Below are positions 1 to 7,402 of a DNA stretch of 17,394 nt, one piece after another. Position numbers and translations under genes: made by a program. Each line of letters opens with the position of its first letter. The stretch's first letter is position 1. The notes beneath the pieces were generated by a model that saw only the letters and a program-made list of their open reading frames with translations, was not told the DNA's origin and ran no database searches. Source of the stretch: Acidobacteriota bacterium (GTDB taxonomy: Bacteria; Acidobacteriota; Terriglobia; UBA7540); the NCBI GenBank assembly GCA_021827255.1, contig JAKAWO010000020.1:1-17394 (forward strand), written 5' to 3'.

Positions 1-93
1 GCCCTCGAAGACCGTTTCCACAATCAATTCGGAATCCTTACGGTTGAGTTCAGCGGATTTGGCAACCTCCTCAATCAGATCGGCTTTGGTCAT
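1..93 (-). CDS. HU/IHF-family DNA-binding protein, N-terminal part (cut by window edge)
   Basis: The first 31 codons read MTKADLIEEVAKSAELNRKD and continue to VETVFEG. This is the helical N-terminus typical of HU/IHF (DNABII) proteins, small dimeric nucleoid proteins of about 90 to 105 residues that bend DNA. The start is ATG at 93, with a strong Shine-Dalgarno (AGGAGGA on the minus strand, 101-107) at the right distance. It follows rpsA on the same strand after an 88-base gap with no clear promoter or terminator, so co-transcription with rpsA is plausible. The order rpsA then DNABII gene matches rpsA-ihfB of enterobacteria. The DNA-binding arm lies beyond the window, so HU and IHF-beta cannot be told apart here. 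Confidence 0.85.
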   Translation of the reverse strand, partial: MTKADLIEEVAKSAELNRKDSELIVETVFEG

Positions 94-181
94 CGTCGAA
101 TCCTCCTGTTCATGCCGCGCGGGTTTAAGCCGGTGCCTAGCTCTGAGTTTGCGCGCCGAGTTCATCCCGGCGAAGGCCGCT

Positions 182-2071
182 TTAGTGGTCTGCTTCGCTG
201 CTGGCCCGCTGGACGGTCGCGGACGTGACGCCCGCTGAGGAAAGCGCCTCGGCCATCCTCGATAGCGGGGGTGATTCCTTGGGTTTTCCGGGGCTATCTT
301 GGTGCGACGAACGATCTTGCGTCCGCAAGCTGAGCCCGATCTTTTTCTCCTCGGGATTCAGCCGCACGACACGGAATTGGAGCTCGCTGCCGACCTTGGG
401 TGCCCCACCCTCACCGTTTTTCCCTTGAGGATCGAACTCGGAAGCGTGGCACAAACCTTCGATTCCTTCTTCGATTTCCGCGAAGACGCCAAACGATGTC
501 TTCCGGGTTACCTTGCCTCGGACCCAATCCCCGATGGCCGTCTTGTTGAAGAAGCTCTCCCACACGTCGGGCTGGAGCTGCTTGAGGCCGAGGGCAACCC
601 GGCGCTTCTCAGGGTCCAGCTCGAGGACCACTGCCTCAACCTCCTGGCCTTTGTGGAGGAGTTCCGAAGGATGCTTAAAGCTCTTTGTCCAGGATAAGTT
701 GGAAATGTGGATTAAGCCGTCCACGCCCTCCTCAATTTCGACAAAAGCCCCGAAATCCGTAAAGTGGCGCACCCGACCGCGAACCACTGAACCGACGGCG
801 ACACGCTCCGCCAGAGCCGCCCAGGGATCAGGCAGAGTCTGGCGGAGGCTCAGGGAGATGCGCCGCGCCTCGCTGTTAACGTCCAGGATCGCGACCTCGA
901 CGCGTTCGTCTGGCTTGAGGATCTTGGAGGGATGGCGCAATCGCTTTCCCCAAGCCATCTCCGAGATATGAATCAGACCTTCGACACCGGGCTCCAGCTC
1001 CACAAATGCGCCGTAGTCGGTCAAACTGACAACTCGCCCTTTTACCCTGCTGCCTGGCGCGTAGCGGGAGGCGACGCCTTCCCAAGGGTCCGGCAAAAGC
1101 TGCTTCACACCAAGCGAAATCCGCCCCTTTTCACGGTCGAATTTCAGGACCTTAACTTGAAGCTCCTGCCCCACCTGAACCACCTCGGAAGGATTAGCCA
1201 CGCGCCCCCACGCGATGTCCGTGACGTGAAGCAGCCCGTCCAGGCCGCCGAGGTCCACGAAGGCCCCGTAATCCGTGATGTTTTTCACCCGACCCTGCAG
1301 CACGGCGCCCTCGGTCAGCTTTTCCACCAAGGCTGATTTCCGCTGCTCGATCTCGCGCTCGAGCACCTGCCTCCGGCTGACAACGACGTTGCCGCGCTTT
1401 CGATTGAGCTTGATCACCCGGCACTCGATTTCCTGCCCTAACAGGTCGTCCGGGTTGGGATGCGCTCTAACGTCGGCGTGCGAACCGGGGAGGAAAGCCT
1501 TGACGCCGAGGTCCACGACCAACCCACCCTTGATCCGCCCCAAAACCCGCCCGCGGAGGGGCGTTTCCTCGTGGAAGGATCGCTCAATTTCCTCCCAGAT
1601 TCTTTCCTGCACCGCCTTGCGATAGGAGACGGCAACGGCGCCGGTCTGCTCATCGAATCGGTCCACCCAAATGTCCACGAAGTCGCCGGCCTGAACCATG
1701 AGTTCACCGTCTGGCGTCAAGAACTCGATGCGGGGAATCGCCGCCTCGCTCTTCAGGCCCAGATCCACGAACACGTCGGCATCGGTAATGTTCAGAACCT
1801 GTCCGCGGACAATCTCTCCTTGGCTCAGAGGAGCCACAGCGCTCGCGGATTCCATGAAATTGGCGGGTTCCTCTGATTCAGCCAACGGGGCGGAAATGGG
1901 AGACTCTGGCCGAGCCTCGGTGGGCTGCGCGGAGGAGTCTAAGACGCCGGGCAGAGCAGCGGTGGCATCTTGCCCTTGCCGCGACTCGGCCTCGGACACT
2001 TCAGGTTCCGCTGGGGGGTCGCACCGAGGCTGAGACTCCTCCTGGGCACTCCAGTCTGTATCCAAGGACAT
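182..2071 (-). CDS. rpsA: 30S ribosomal protein S1
   Basis: The 629-residue protein carries six S1 (OB-fold) RNA-binding repeats at about residues 83-153, 171-237, 255-325, 342-412, 429-499 and 515-583. Repeats 3 to 5 show the classic TDYGAFV or TDFGAFV plus GLxHxS signatures; repeats 1 and 2 are more diverged, as is usual for the ribosome-binding part of S1. S1 brings mRNAs with weak Shine-Dalgarno sequences to the 30S subunit. The protein is longer than the E. coli one (557 residues) because of an acidic, low-complexity N-terminal extension of about 80 residues rich in E, P, S and A, and a short disordered tail. The ATG at 2071 has GGGAGG (2078-2083) 6 bases upstream, and a promoter lies at 2120-2149. 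It is transcribed towards the HU/IHF gene. Confidence 0.95.
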   Translation of the reverse strand: MSLDTDWSAQEESQPRCDPPAEPEVSEAESRQGQDATAALPGVLDSSAQPTEARPESPISAPLAESEEPANFMESASAVAPLSQGEIVRGQVLNITDADVFVDLGLKSEAAIPRIEFLTPDGELMVQAGDFVDIWVDRFDEQTGAVAVSYRKAVQERIWEEIERSFHEETPLRGRVLGRIKGGLVVDLGVKAFLPGSHADVRAHPNPDDLLGQEIECRVIKLNRKRGNVVVSRRQVLEREIEQRKSALVEKLTEGAVLQGRVKNITDYGAFVDLGGLDGLLHVTDIAWGRVANPSEVVQVGQELQVKVLKFDREKGRISLGVKQLLPDPWEGVASRYAPGSRVKGRVVSLTDYGAFVELEPGVEGLIHISEMAWGKRLRHPSKILKPDERVEVAILDVNSEARRISLSLRQTLPDPWAALAERVAVGSVVRGRVRHFTDFGAFVEIEEGVDGLIHISNLSWTKSFKHPSELLHKGQEVEAVVLELDPEKRRVALGLKQLQPDVWESFFNKTAIGDWVRGKVTRKTSFGVFAEIEEGIEGLCHASEFDPQGKNGEGGAPKVGSELQFRVVRLNPEEKKIGLSLRTQDRSSHQDSPGKPKESPPLSRMAEALSSAGVTSATVQRASSEADH

Positions 2072-2119
2072 TCTCTGCCTCCCGACCTCACACCCGACGC
2101 AACCCCCGAGGGAAAGGCT

Positions 2120-2149
2120 ATTCTACCGTCGGAAGAAATTGGAAGTCAA
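2120..2149 (-). promoter_or_regulatory. Probable sigma-70-type promoter of rpsA
   Basis: On the minus strand, TTGACT (2149-2144) and TAGAAT (2125-2120) are separated by 18 bases; each matches five of six consensus positions. Transcription would start near 2113, giving an rpsA leader of about 40 bases that holds the GGGAGG Shine-Dalgarno. This was read by eye from consensus matches. Confidence 0.6.
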
Positions 2150-2545
2150 CGAAGGCGGAAAATCCGTTTCTTAAGACGCGGCCTACGTGCTGAGTCGCAA
2201 GAAGGGCGAATAGCGAATAATTCCGCCTCCCGTAAGCCCTTTGCGCCTTTGCGCGAAACAGCTTTCTTGTTGTAAATCGAATTTCTGAATCAGGGCGCCA
2301 GTGGAAAATGGCGTCGGCGCGCAGTTCGCGCTGGCCGTAAGGCGGCAGGACGAACGCAGGATCGAATCTCATAACCCCGCCGCCCGCTCCTGGGTAGCCC
2401 TCAATCTTTAACTCTCGGATCCGCGCCCAAATCCGATTGTTTCTAACCAGCACGGATTCGACCGTCAGCCCACCGGAGCTCGCTGCTCGGCTGACTTCCC
2501 CAGCTTTGAAGGTGGGGAAACCGCACGGCGCGCACGAGCACCCGG
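2150..2545. other. Spacer between rpsA promoter and cobA-hemD; no convincing gene
   Basis: About 400 bases lie between the rpsA promoter and the end of cobA-hemD. The minus frame over 2118-2453 is open, but it overlaps the rpsA promoter, has only a GTG start without a good ribosome site, and resembles no family I recognise, so I do not call it a gene. A tandem pair TTTGCGCC and TTTGCGCG (2240-2255) resembles motifs seen in dispersed intergenic repeats. A 7-bp hairpin, TTCCCCA (2496-2502) with TGGGGAA (2513-2519), sits about 27 bases past the cobA-hemD stop codon. It may help end that transcript, although no T-run follows it. Confidence 0.4.
2496..2519 (-). terminator. Weak candidate terminator hairpin after cobA-hemD
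   Basis: A perfect 7-bp stem with a 10-base loop lies 27 bases downstream of the cobA-hemD stop codon. There is no T-tract after it on the minus strand, so it could be an RNA-stabilising 3' hairpin rather than an intrinsic terminator. Confidence 0.25.
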
Positions 2546-4105
2546 TTACTGCCGCCGGGAGAAATACGCGCGCAGGGCGCGGACGAGCGCAGGCAGGGTG
2601 GATTGTTCCGCTTCGACATTCACTTGGTATCCCAGTTGCCGGATCGTCGCGGAGGTCACGGGGCCGATGGAAACCAGTTGAGTCTTGCGAAGCAGTTTTT
2701 GCTTCAGCCGGGGGGTCAGGAGCTTGAAAAAATTCATCACGGCGGACGAGCTGGCAAAGGTGACGGCGTCCGGCGGAGGGTCGAGCCAGCGGGCCAGGTC
2801 ACGGGCGGCGAATCGCGGCCCGACCGTCTGATAGGCCTCGACCACTTCGACCCGGGCGCCACGCTGGCGGAGGGTGCGGGGCAAAAGATCGCGGGCGATC
2901 TTCGCGCGCGGGATCAGGAAAGCCTGGCCGCGAAGGTCGCGGCCGGCCAGGCACTTAATCAATCCCTCAGCCTGGTACTCGTCAGGAACAAAATCTGCTC
3001 GGATGCTGGCTTTGGCCAATTCTGCCGCTGTTGCCGGGCCGATGGCGCCGATCGTCAACCCTTTCAAATCGCGCCCATCGCGCCCGTTCACGGCCAGCCG
3101 CTCCAGAAAAAGGCGCGCCCCGTTGGCTGAGGTGAGAAGCAGATAATCGAATGTCTCCAGCCGCTGGATGGCGCGGTCGAGCGGCTCCCAGGATTTCGGC
3201 GGACGAATCTCAAGGCAGGGAATCTCAACAATCTCCGCCCCTAGCGCTTCGAGTGGCTCGATCAGGTTGGCCGCCTGCTCGCGGGCACGGGTGACCACAA
3301 TTCTCCGCCCAAACAACTCCAATCGCTCAAACCACCGAAGCTGGGAGCGTAGGCGCACCACCTCGCCGATTATGGTGATCGCCGGGGGCTCGACGTGGCG
3401 CGCTTTGCGCGCGATCTCCCCCAGCGTTCCCTCGATGACTTGCTGCGCGGCGCGCGTGCCCCATCGGATGACCGCCGCCGGGGTGCCAGGAGGATGGCCG
3501 CGCCGGATAAGGCTTTGGGTGATGCGAGGAAGGTTTTTGACACCCATGAAGAGCACCAGCGTTCCAGCGCCGGCGGAAAATTTGGCTCCTTCGAGCGACG
3601 GCTGAGGCTTATGGGGGTCTTCGTGTCCGGTGATGAACGCCACGCTCGAGGCGATTTCCCGATGCATCACGGGAATCCCGGCGTAGGCTGCCGCGGCGTA
3701 GCCCGAGGAAACGCCGGGAACAACTTCAAAAGGAATTCCTGCTCGAGCAAGCGCCAGCGCTTCCTCGCCGCCCCGACCGAAAATGAACGGATCACCGCCC
3801 TTCAACCGAATCACGGCGCGCCCGGCACGAGCCTTCTGGATAAGCAGCCGGTTGATTTCGTCTTGCGGAAGCGTGGCGTGGCCGCCGCGCTTACCGACCA
3901 GGATGCGTTCGCAGCCCGGCGGGGCGAAGCGAAGTAGCGCTTCATTGGCAAGATAGTCGAAGATGACCGAATCCGCGCGCTCGAGCGCCGCCTTGCCCTT
4001 AAGGGTCAAGAGTCCCCCGTCTCCGGGTCCGGCGCCGACCAAATAGACTTTTCCCGTGCCCCCTCGCGCGGGTTTGGGTTGGCGGGAGATGAATTTCGGT
4101 CGCAA
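2546..4105 (-). CDS. cobA-hemD: Fused uroporphyrinogen-III C-methyltransferase / uroporphyrinogen-III synthase
   Basis: This is a two-domain enzyme of 519 residues. Residues about 18-258 are an SAM-dependent uroporphyrinogen-III methyltransferase (SUMT) with the glycine-rich VGAGPGD at 23-29, RLKGGDPFIFGRGGEE at 100-115 and the PGVSSG motif. Residues about 266-515 are a HemD domain (RRIVVTRAREQ, LLLTSANGARLF, ATFASSSAV-like segments). HemD closes hydroxymethylbilane to uroporphyrinogen III and SUMT methylates it to precorrin-2, the branch to siroheme (and cobalamin). The fusion is known in several phyla. The chosen start is TTG at 4105, 54 bases after hemC, with GGGGTG about 8 bases upstream; no ATG lies before the SUMT domain, so the exact start is uncertain. 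Its siroheme product would serve the reductase encoded at 7403-9142. No CysG-type dehydrogenase/ferrochelatase domain is present, so those steps must be encoded elsewhere. Confidence 0.92.
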   Translation of the reverse strand: MRPKFISRQPKPARGGTGKVYLVGAGPGDGGLLTLKGKAALERADSVIFDYLANEALLRFAPPGCERILVGKRGGHATLPQDEINRLLIQKARAGRAVIRLKGGDPFIFGRGGEEALALARAGIPFEVVPGVSSGYAAAAYAGIPVMHREIASSVAFITGHEDPHKPQPSLEGAKFSAGAGTLVLFMGVKNLPRITQSLIRRGHPPGTPAAVIRWGTRAAQQVIEGTLGEIARKARHVEPPAITIIGEVVRLRSQLRWFERLELFGRRIVVTRAREQAANLIEPLEALGAEIVEIPCLEIRPPKSWEPLDRAIQRLETFDYLLLTSANGARLFLERLAVNGRDGRDLKGLTIGAIGPATAAELAKASIRADFVPDEYQAEGLIKCLAGRDLRGQAFLIPRAKIARDLLPRTLRQRGARVEVVEAYQTVGPRFAARDLARWLDPPPDAVTFASSSAVMNFFKLLTPRLKQKLLRKTQLVSIGPVTSATIRQLGYQVNVEAEQSTLPALVRALRAYFSRRQ

Positions 4106-4159
4106 AGGAACGTCACCCCGCGTGATGTCGGTCTCCGGATGCCGGGCACGAGCCCTGGG

Positions 4160-5056
4160 TTATAGGAGAGCGGAGGCTCCTTGCCGGAGCAAGTCCTCGG
4201 CCGCGCGCGCGCCGACGCCCTCGGCGTCGGACGGCGCTCCGATGGCCGCCGCCCGAAGGACTGCGGACCCGTCCGGCGCGGCGATCACGGCGCGCAGGCG
4301 CAGCCTCCCGTCTTCCACGGTCCCATGAGCCGCGAGGGGCAACTGACAGCCGCCGCCGAGCGCCCGCAGCACCGCCCGCTCTGCGCGCACCGCCTGATGC
4401 GCCGCAATCGAGTCGAGTTCAGACACAACGTTTTGGGTTTCCCGATCATCCTCCCGAACTTCAATCGCCAAGGCGCCCTGTCCGACCGCAGGGCAGATTT
4501 CAGATTCAAGAAAGTGCTGGGCGATGCGCGAGCCGTAGCCAAGCCGATAAAGGCCGGCGGCCGCCAGAACCAACGCGTCGTAATCCCCGCGGTCGAGCTT
4601 CTTTAGCCGCGTGTCCACATTGCCGCGAAAAGGAATGATCTGGAGACCCCCTTTGAGGGCGCGCAACTGGGACTGGCGGCGCAAGCTGCCCGTTCCGACG
4701 CGAGCGCCGGCGGGAAGTTGGCCGAGGGTGAGGCGATTCCGTGATATCAGCGCATCCCGAGGGTCTTCACGATCCGGCACGGCGGCGATCATCAGGCCCG
4801 CCGGCAGGTCGGTCGGCAGATCCTTAAGGCTGTGAACCGCGGCGTGAATGCGCCCTTCGAGGACCGCTTCTTCGATCTCCTTGATAAAAAGGCCTTTGGT
4901 TCCCGACGAAGTGAGCGGAACGTGAGTGAGCCGGTCGCCGCTGGTCTGTATGACCTCGATCGCCACGGAGTGGCCCGCAGCCCGAAGACGCTCGGCCGCC
5001 CAATTGGCCTGCCAAAGCGCCAGGCGGCTGCCGCGAGAGCCGAGGAGAATCTTCAT
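4160..5056 (-). CDS. hemC: Hydroxymethylbilane synthase (porphobilinogen deaminase)
   Basis: This enzyme joins four porphobilinogen molecules into the linear hydroxymethylbilane, the substrate of the HemD domain encoded next. The 298-residue length fits the family. Visible hallmarks are the GSRGSRLALWQ N-terminus, SSGTKGLFIKEIEEA (51-64), HSLKDLPT with the catalytic Asp79, the GTGSLRRQSQL and RGNVDTRL arginine motifs, and LGGGCQLP with Cys237, which anchors the dipyrromethane cofactor. All key residues are intact. ATG at 5056 starts 29 bases after the hemA stop codon, and cobA-hemD follows after 54 bases, so the three genes read as one operon. Confidence 0.96.
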   Translation of the reverse strand: MKILLGSRGSRLALWQANWAAERLRAAGHSVAIEVIQTSGDRLTHVPLTSSGTKGLFIKEIEEAVLEGRIHAAVHSLKDLPTDLPAGLMIAAVPDREDPRDALISRNRLTLGQLPAGARVGTGSLRRQSQLRALKGGLQIIPFRGNVDTRLKKLDRGDYDALVLAAAGLYRLGYGSRIAQHFLESEICPAVGQGALAIEVREDDRETQNVVSELDSIAAHQAVRAERAVLRALGGGCQLPLAAHGTVEDGRLRLRAVIAAPDGSAVLRAAAIGAPSDAEGVGARAAEDLLRQGASALL

Positions 5057-5085
5057 TCCATCCCGGGTTCGGGTGCTCGATTTTC

Positions 5086-6363
5086 TCAGTCCGAGAGGCC
5101 GAAAATTTTGCGAACTGTCTCAACCAGCGAGCTTTGCTCCGGTTGCCCCACCCCGCTTTTCAGTTCCGTGATCGGGCCGTGAATGATCTTGCTCAGGATG
5201 CCGCGGGAGAGCGCTTCAACCGCCTGCCGCTGGTCGGCCGACAGGCCGGCGAGCCGGCCGTGATAGCGGTCAAACTCGTTCTCGCGGATCTCCTCGAGAC
5301 GCCGTTCCAGCGCCAGGATGGTGGGAACCACCTCCCGCGACGCCATGCGGCGGAGGGTCTTCTGGACCTCCTGCTGGATGATTTCCTCCGCCCAGACGGC
5401 TTCCCGCTCGCGCTGCTTTTTGTTGGCCTCGACCACCTGACCTAAGTCGTCAATATCGTAAACAAAGGCGTTTTCAATCTGGTTAACACTCGGTTCCACG
5501 TTCCGCGGCACCGCCATATCCACAAAGAACATGCGCCGGTTCTTGCGGGCGGCAAGCCACCGCTGGACGTCCTCGTGGCGTATCACATAGTGCGGCGCGG
5601 CGGTTGAGACAATCATGATGTCCGCCTTGGGCGCCTGTTCGGAGAATTCATCAAAGCGGAGGGCGGTTCCATGGAAAACCCCCGCCAGCTCAACGGCGCG
5701 CTCATAGGTGCGGTTACTGACGAAGATGGCGCTGGCGCCGCTGCGCAGCAGGTGCTTGGCGGCGATTTCGCTCATCTTGCCGGCCCCCAGGATGAAAATC
5801 ACCTTTCCGTCAAGGTTGCCAAAGATTTTCTTGGCCAGCTCCACCGCGGCGTAAGAAGCGGAGACCGCTGCGGCGCCGATGGAGGTTTCCCGCCGCACAC
5901 GTTTGGCCACCGCCAGAGCCTGAAGCACCAGTTCGTTCAGTGCGCCATTCAGCGCGCCGACCGAGCGCGCGACCGCGTGAGCTTGCTTGAGCTGTCCGAG
6001 AATTTGCGGCTCACCGAGAATCATTGAATCGAGGCTGGAGGCGACTCGAAACAAATGGGCGATGACCTCCTGCTGTCTGCGCCGGTAAAAATGCGGCGCG
6101 TAAAGAGCTAAGTCGCAGTGGTGGTGCTCGGCGAGGAACTGGCGCATGATGGGCTCGGCCTCCACATCGTCCGCGGCGCGGGTCAGCACCTCCACGCGGT
6201 TGCAGGTGGACAGGATGAGCCCTTCCTCGATGCCATCGCGGTGGACCAGATCGGTGAGCGCGCCGGCCAGTCGAGCCTCGCTGATGTTCATCCGCTCCCG
6301 CACTTCCACGGGAGCGGTGCGGTGGTTAATTCCCAGCAGGGTAAAGTTCATCGTCGAGCTCAT
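5086..6363 (-). CDS. hemA: Glutamyl-tRNA reductase
   Basis: This enzyme makes glutamate-1-semialdehyde from glutamyl-tRNA with NADPH, the first committed step of C5-pathway tetrapyrrole synthesis. The 425 residues show GINHRTAPVEVRE at the N-terminus, the STCNRVE motif with catalytic Cys54, LGEPQILGQ (116-124), the NADPH-binding FILGAGKM (190-197) followed by the SNRT motif, and a C-terminal helical dimerisation domain. The start is ATG at 6363; an in-frame ATG at 6351 is an alternative that would match the usual MxxxLLGINHRTAP N-terminus. The region directly upstream forms a perfect 10-bp hairpin that hides the likely Shine-Dalgarno (see 6364-6398). A CcsA/HemX-like gene precedes it by 57 bases and hemC follows by 29. 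Confidence 0.97.
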   Translation of the reverse strand: MSSTMNFTLLGINHRTAPVEVRERMNISEARLAGALTDLVHRDGIEEGLILSTCNRVEVLTRAADDVEAEPIMRQFLAEHHHCDLALYAPHFYRRRQQEVIAHLFRVASSLDSMILGEPQILGQLKQAHAVARSVGALNGALNELVLQALAVAKRVRRETSIGAAAVSASYAAVELAKKIFGNLDGKVIFILGAGKMSEIAAKHLLRSGASAIFVSNRTYERAVELAGVFHGTALRFDEFSEQAPKADIMIVSTAAPHYVIRHEDVQRWLAARKNRRMFFVDMAVPRNVEPSVNQIENAFVYDIDDLGQVVEANKKQREREAVWAEEIIQQEVQKTLRRMASREVVPTILALERRLEEIRENEFDRYHGRLAGLSADQRQAVEALSRGILSKIIHGPITELKSGVGQPEQSSLVETVRKIFGLSD

Positions 6364-6398
6364 CGCCGTCCTGCTTGATTCTCCCCTTCAGGACGGCG
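6364..6398 (-). promoter_or_regulatory. Hairpin masking the hemA ribosome-binding site
   Basis: CGCCGTCCTG (6364-6373 on the plus strand) and CAGGACGGCG (6389-6398) form a perfect 10-bp inverted repeat with a 15-base loop. On the hemA mRNA the 3' arm ends exactly at the base before the ATG. The best Shine-Dalgarno (AGGA, 6372-6369, 5 bases from ATG) lies inside that arm. A second purine run (GGGGAG, 6386-6381) sits in the loop, too far from ATG on its own. The structure would be expected to lower or regulate translation of the first pathway enzyme. Confidence 0.55.
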
Positions 6399-6420
6399 AA
6401 TCGGTGTGATAGTCATCACG

Positions 6421-7251
6421 CTAGTGGGCGGCGCCGAGATTGGGAAAATAGCCGTGAAATCCGCTCAAAAAGCTGATCCCCACAAAGGTCACCATCATAA
6501 CGGCAAACCCGAGCAGCGCCATGTAGGCTGAGCGCCGGCCGCGCAGGTAGCCGCTCAGTCGCGCCGAAAGCAAAAACAGATAAACCAGCCAGGTGACGAG
6601 GGCGGCAAGAATCTTCGGATCCAGCTCCCACGGCCCTTGCCACATCCGGCTCGCCCAAACGAAACCGCTCACGATCCCGATGGTCAGCAACACAAACCCA
6701 AACAGCAGGGAGCGGTGATAGAGCTCGTCGCACACCTCCAGCGAGGGCAGCCGGTAGTAGAGGGCTCTGGGCTTTTTGGACTTCAATTCGTTCTCCTGGA
6801 TCAAGTACATGACGGCGGCCACCGCCGTAAGGGAAAAGCCCGCGTAGCCGAGCAGCACGCAGCCGATGTGGACGATCAGCCAACTGCCGCGGAAAGCCGG
6901 CGACAAGAGCGTGCGCCCAGGCTCAAGGGCGGCGATCAGGGTCAGCAAAAATGCCAGGGGCAGCATGAAAATGCCCAGCAGATGGATTCGGTAACGCAAA
7001 TAGGCTAGAAAAAAAGTCAGCGTGATCAGAAAGGCGAAGAACGACAAGGCGCTGCGCAGGTCCGTTACCGGGAAGTGGCGGGTTTGGGCGGCGAGCACGG
7101 CAATCCCCGCGGCGTGGAAGAGCAAGCCCGCCCCCAGCACTATGAGAGCGGCGCGGGAAAGCGACGGTCGCCCCCTCAAAGCGGCCGGGAACACCAGCGC
7201 CATGCCGAGGCCGTATAAAATAACCGCTCCCCACAACAGGCCGACGTGCAT
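6421..7251 (-). CDS. CcsA/HemX-like cytochrome c assembly membrane protein
   Basis: The 276-residue integral membrane protein has about eight hydrophobic segments and belongs to the CcmC/CcsA/HemX (cytochrome c assembly) family. The tryptophan-rich signature is seen as FVWASRMWQGPWELDPK near residues 195-211, followed by ALVTWLVYL, and conserved histidines fall near membrane borders (for example HIGCVLLGYAGF). Family members bind or export haem. In Bacillus the related HemX sits in the hemAXCDBL operon and affects HemA level, and in many other bacteria ccsA-like genes precede hemA. Here it is the first gene of the hemA-hemC-cobA-hemD operon, which fits a HemX-type role, but a part in system II cytochrome c maturation cannot be excluded. 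ATG at 7251 has GAGG 6 bases upstream. Confidence 0.85.
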   Translation of the reverse strand: MHVGLLWGAVILYGLGMALVFPAALRGRPSLSRAALIVLGAGLLFHAAGIAVLAAQTRHFPVTDLRSALSFFAFLITLTFFLAYLRYRIHLLGIFMLPLAFLLTLIAALEPGRTLLSPAFRGSWLIVHIGCVLLGYAGFSLTAVAAVMYLIQENELKSKKPRALYYRLPSLEVCDELYHRSLLFGFVLLTIGIVSGFVWASRMWQGPWELDPKILAALVTWLVYLFLLSARLSGYLRGRRSAYMALLGFAVMMVTFVGISFLSGFHGYFPNLGAAH

Positions 7252-7282
7252 AAAACCTCGCCGCCTCCCGATCCGGCCTTTG

Positions 7283-7291
7283 ATTATAGCA
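7283..7291 (-). promoter_or_regulatory. Extended -10 promoter of the ccsA/hemX-hemA-hemC-cobA/hemD operon
   Basis: On the minus strand TGCTATAAT (7291-7283) is a full extended -10 (TGn plus perfect TATAAT). No good -35 is seen at 16 to 18 bases, as is common for extended -10 promoters. Transcription would start near 7276, about 25 bases before the ccsA/hemX-like ATG. The rest of the 150-base gap (7252-7402) holds nothing else that I can recognise. Confidence 0.6.
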
Positions 7292-7402
7292 CCGCGCGCG
7301 ACGGCACCCGGCTCAGGGAACCGGCGACGTTTTCGGAGCGCCGCCTTTCCTTACCGGCGCCAGGCTGGAAAGGTAAATGGACCGAGGACAGGGAAAGTTC
7401 GA

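Noticed and set aside
2118..2453. Minus-strand open frame of 111 codons upstream of rpsA
   Set aside because: It overlaps the rpsA promoter, starts with GTG without a convincing ribosome site and resembles no known family.
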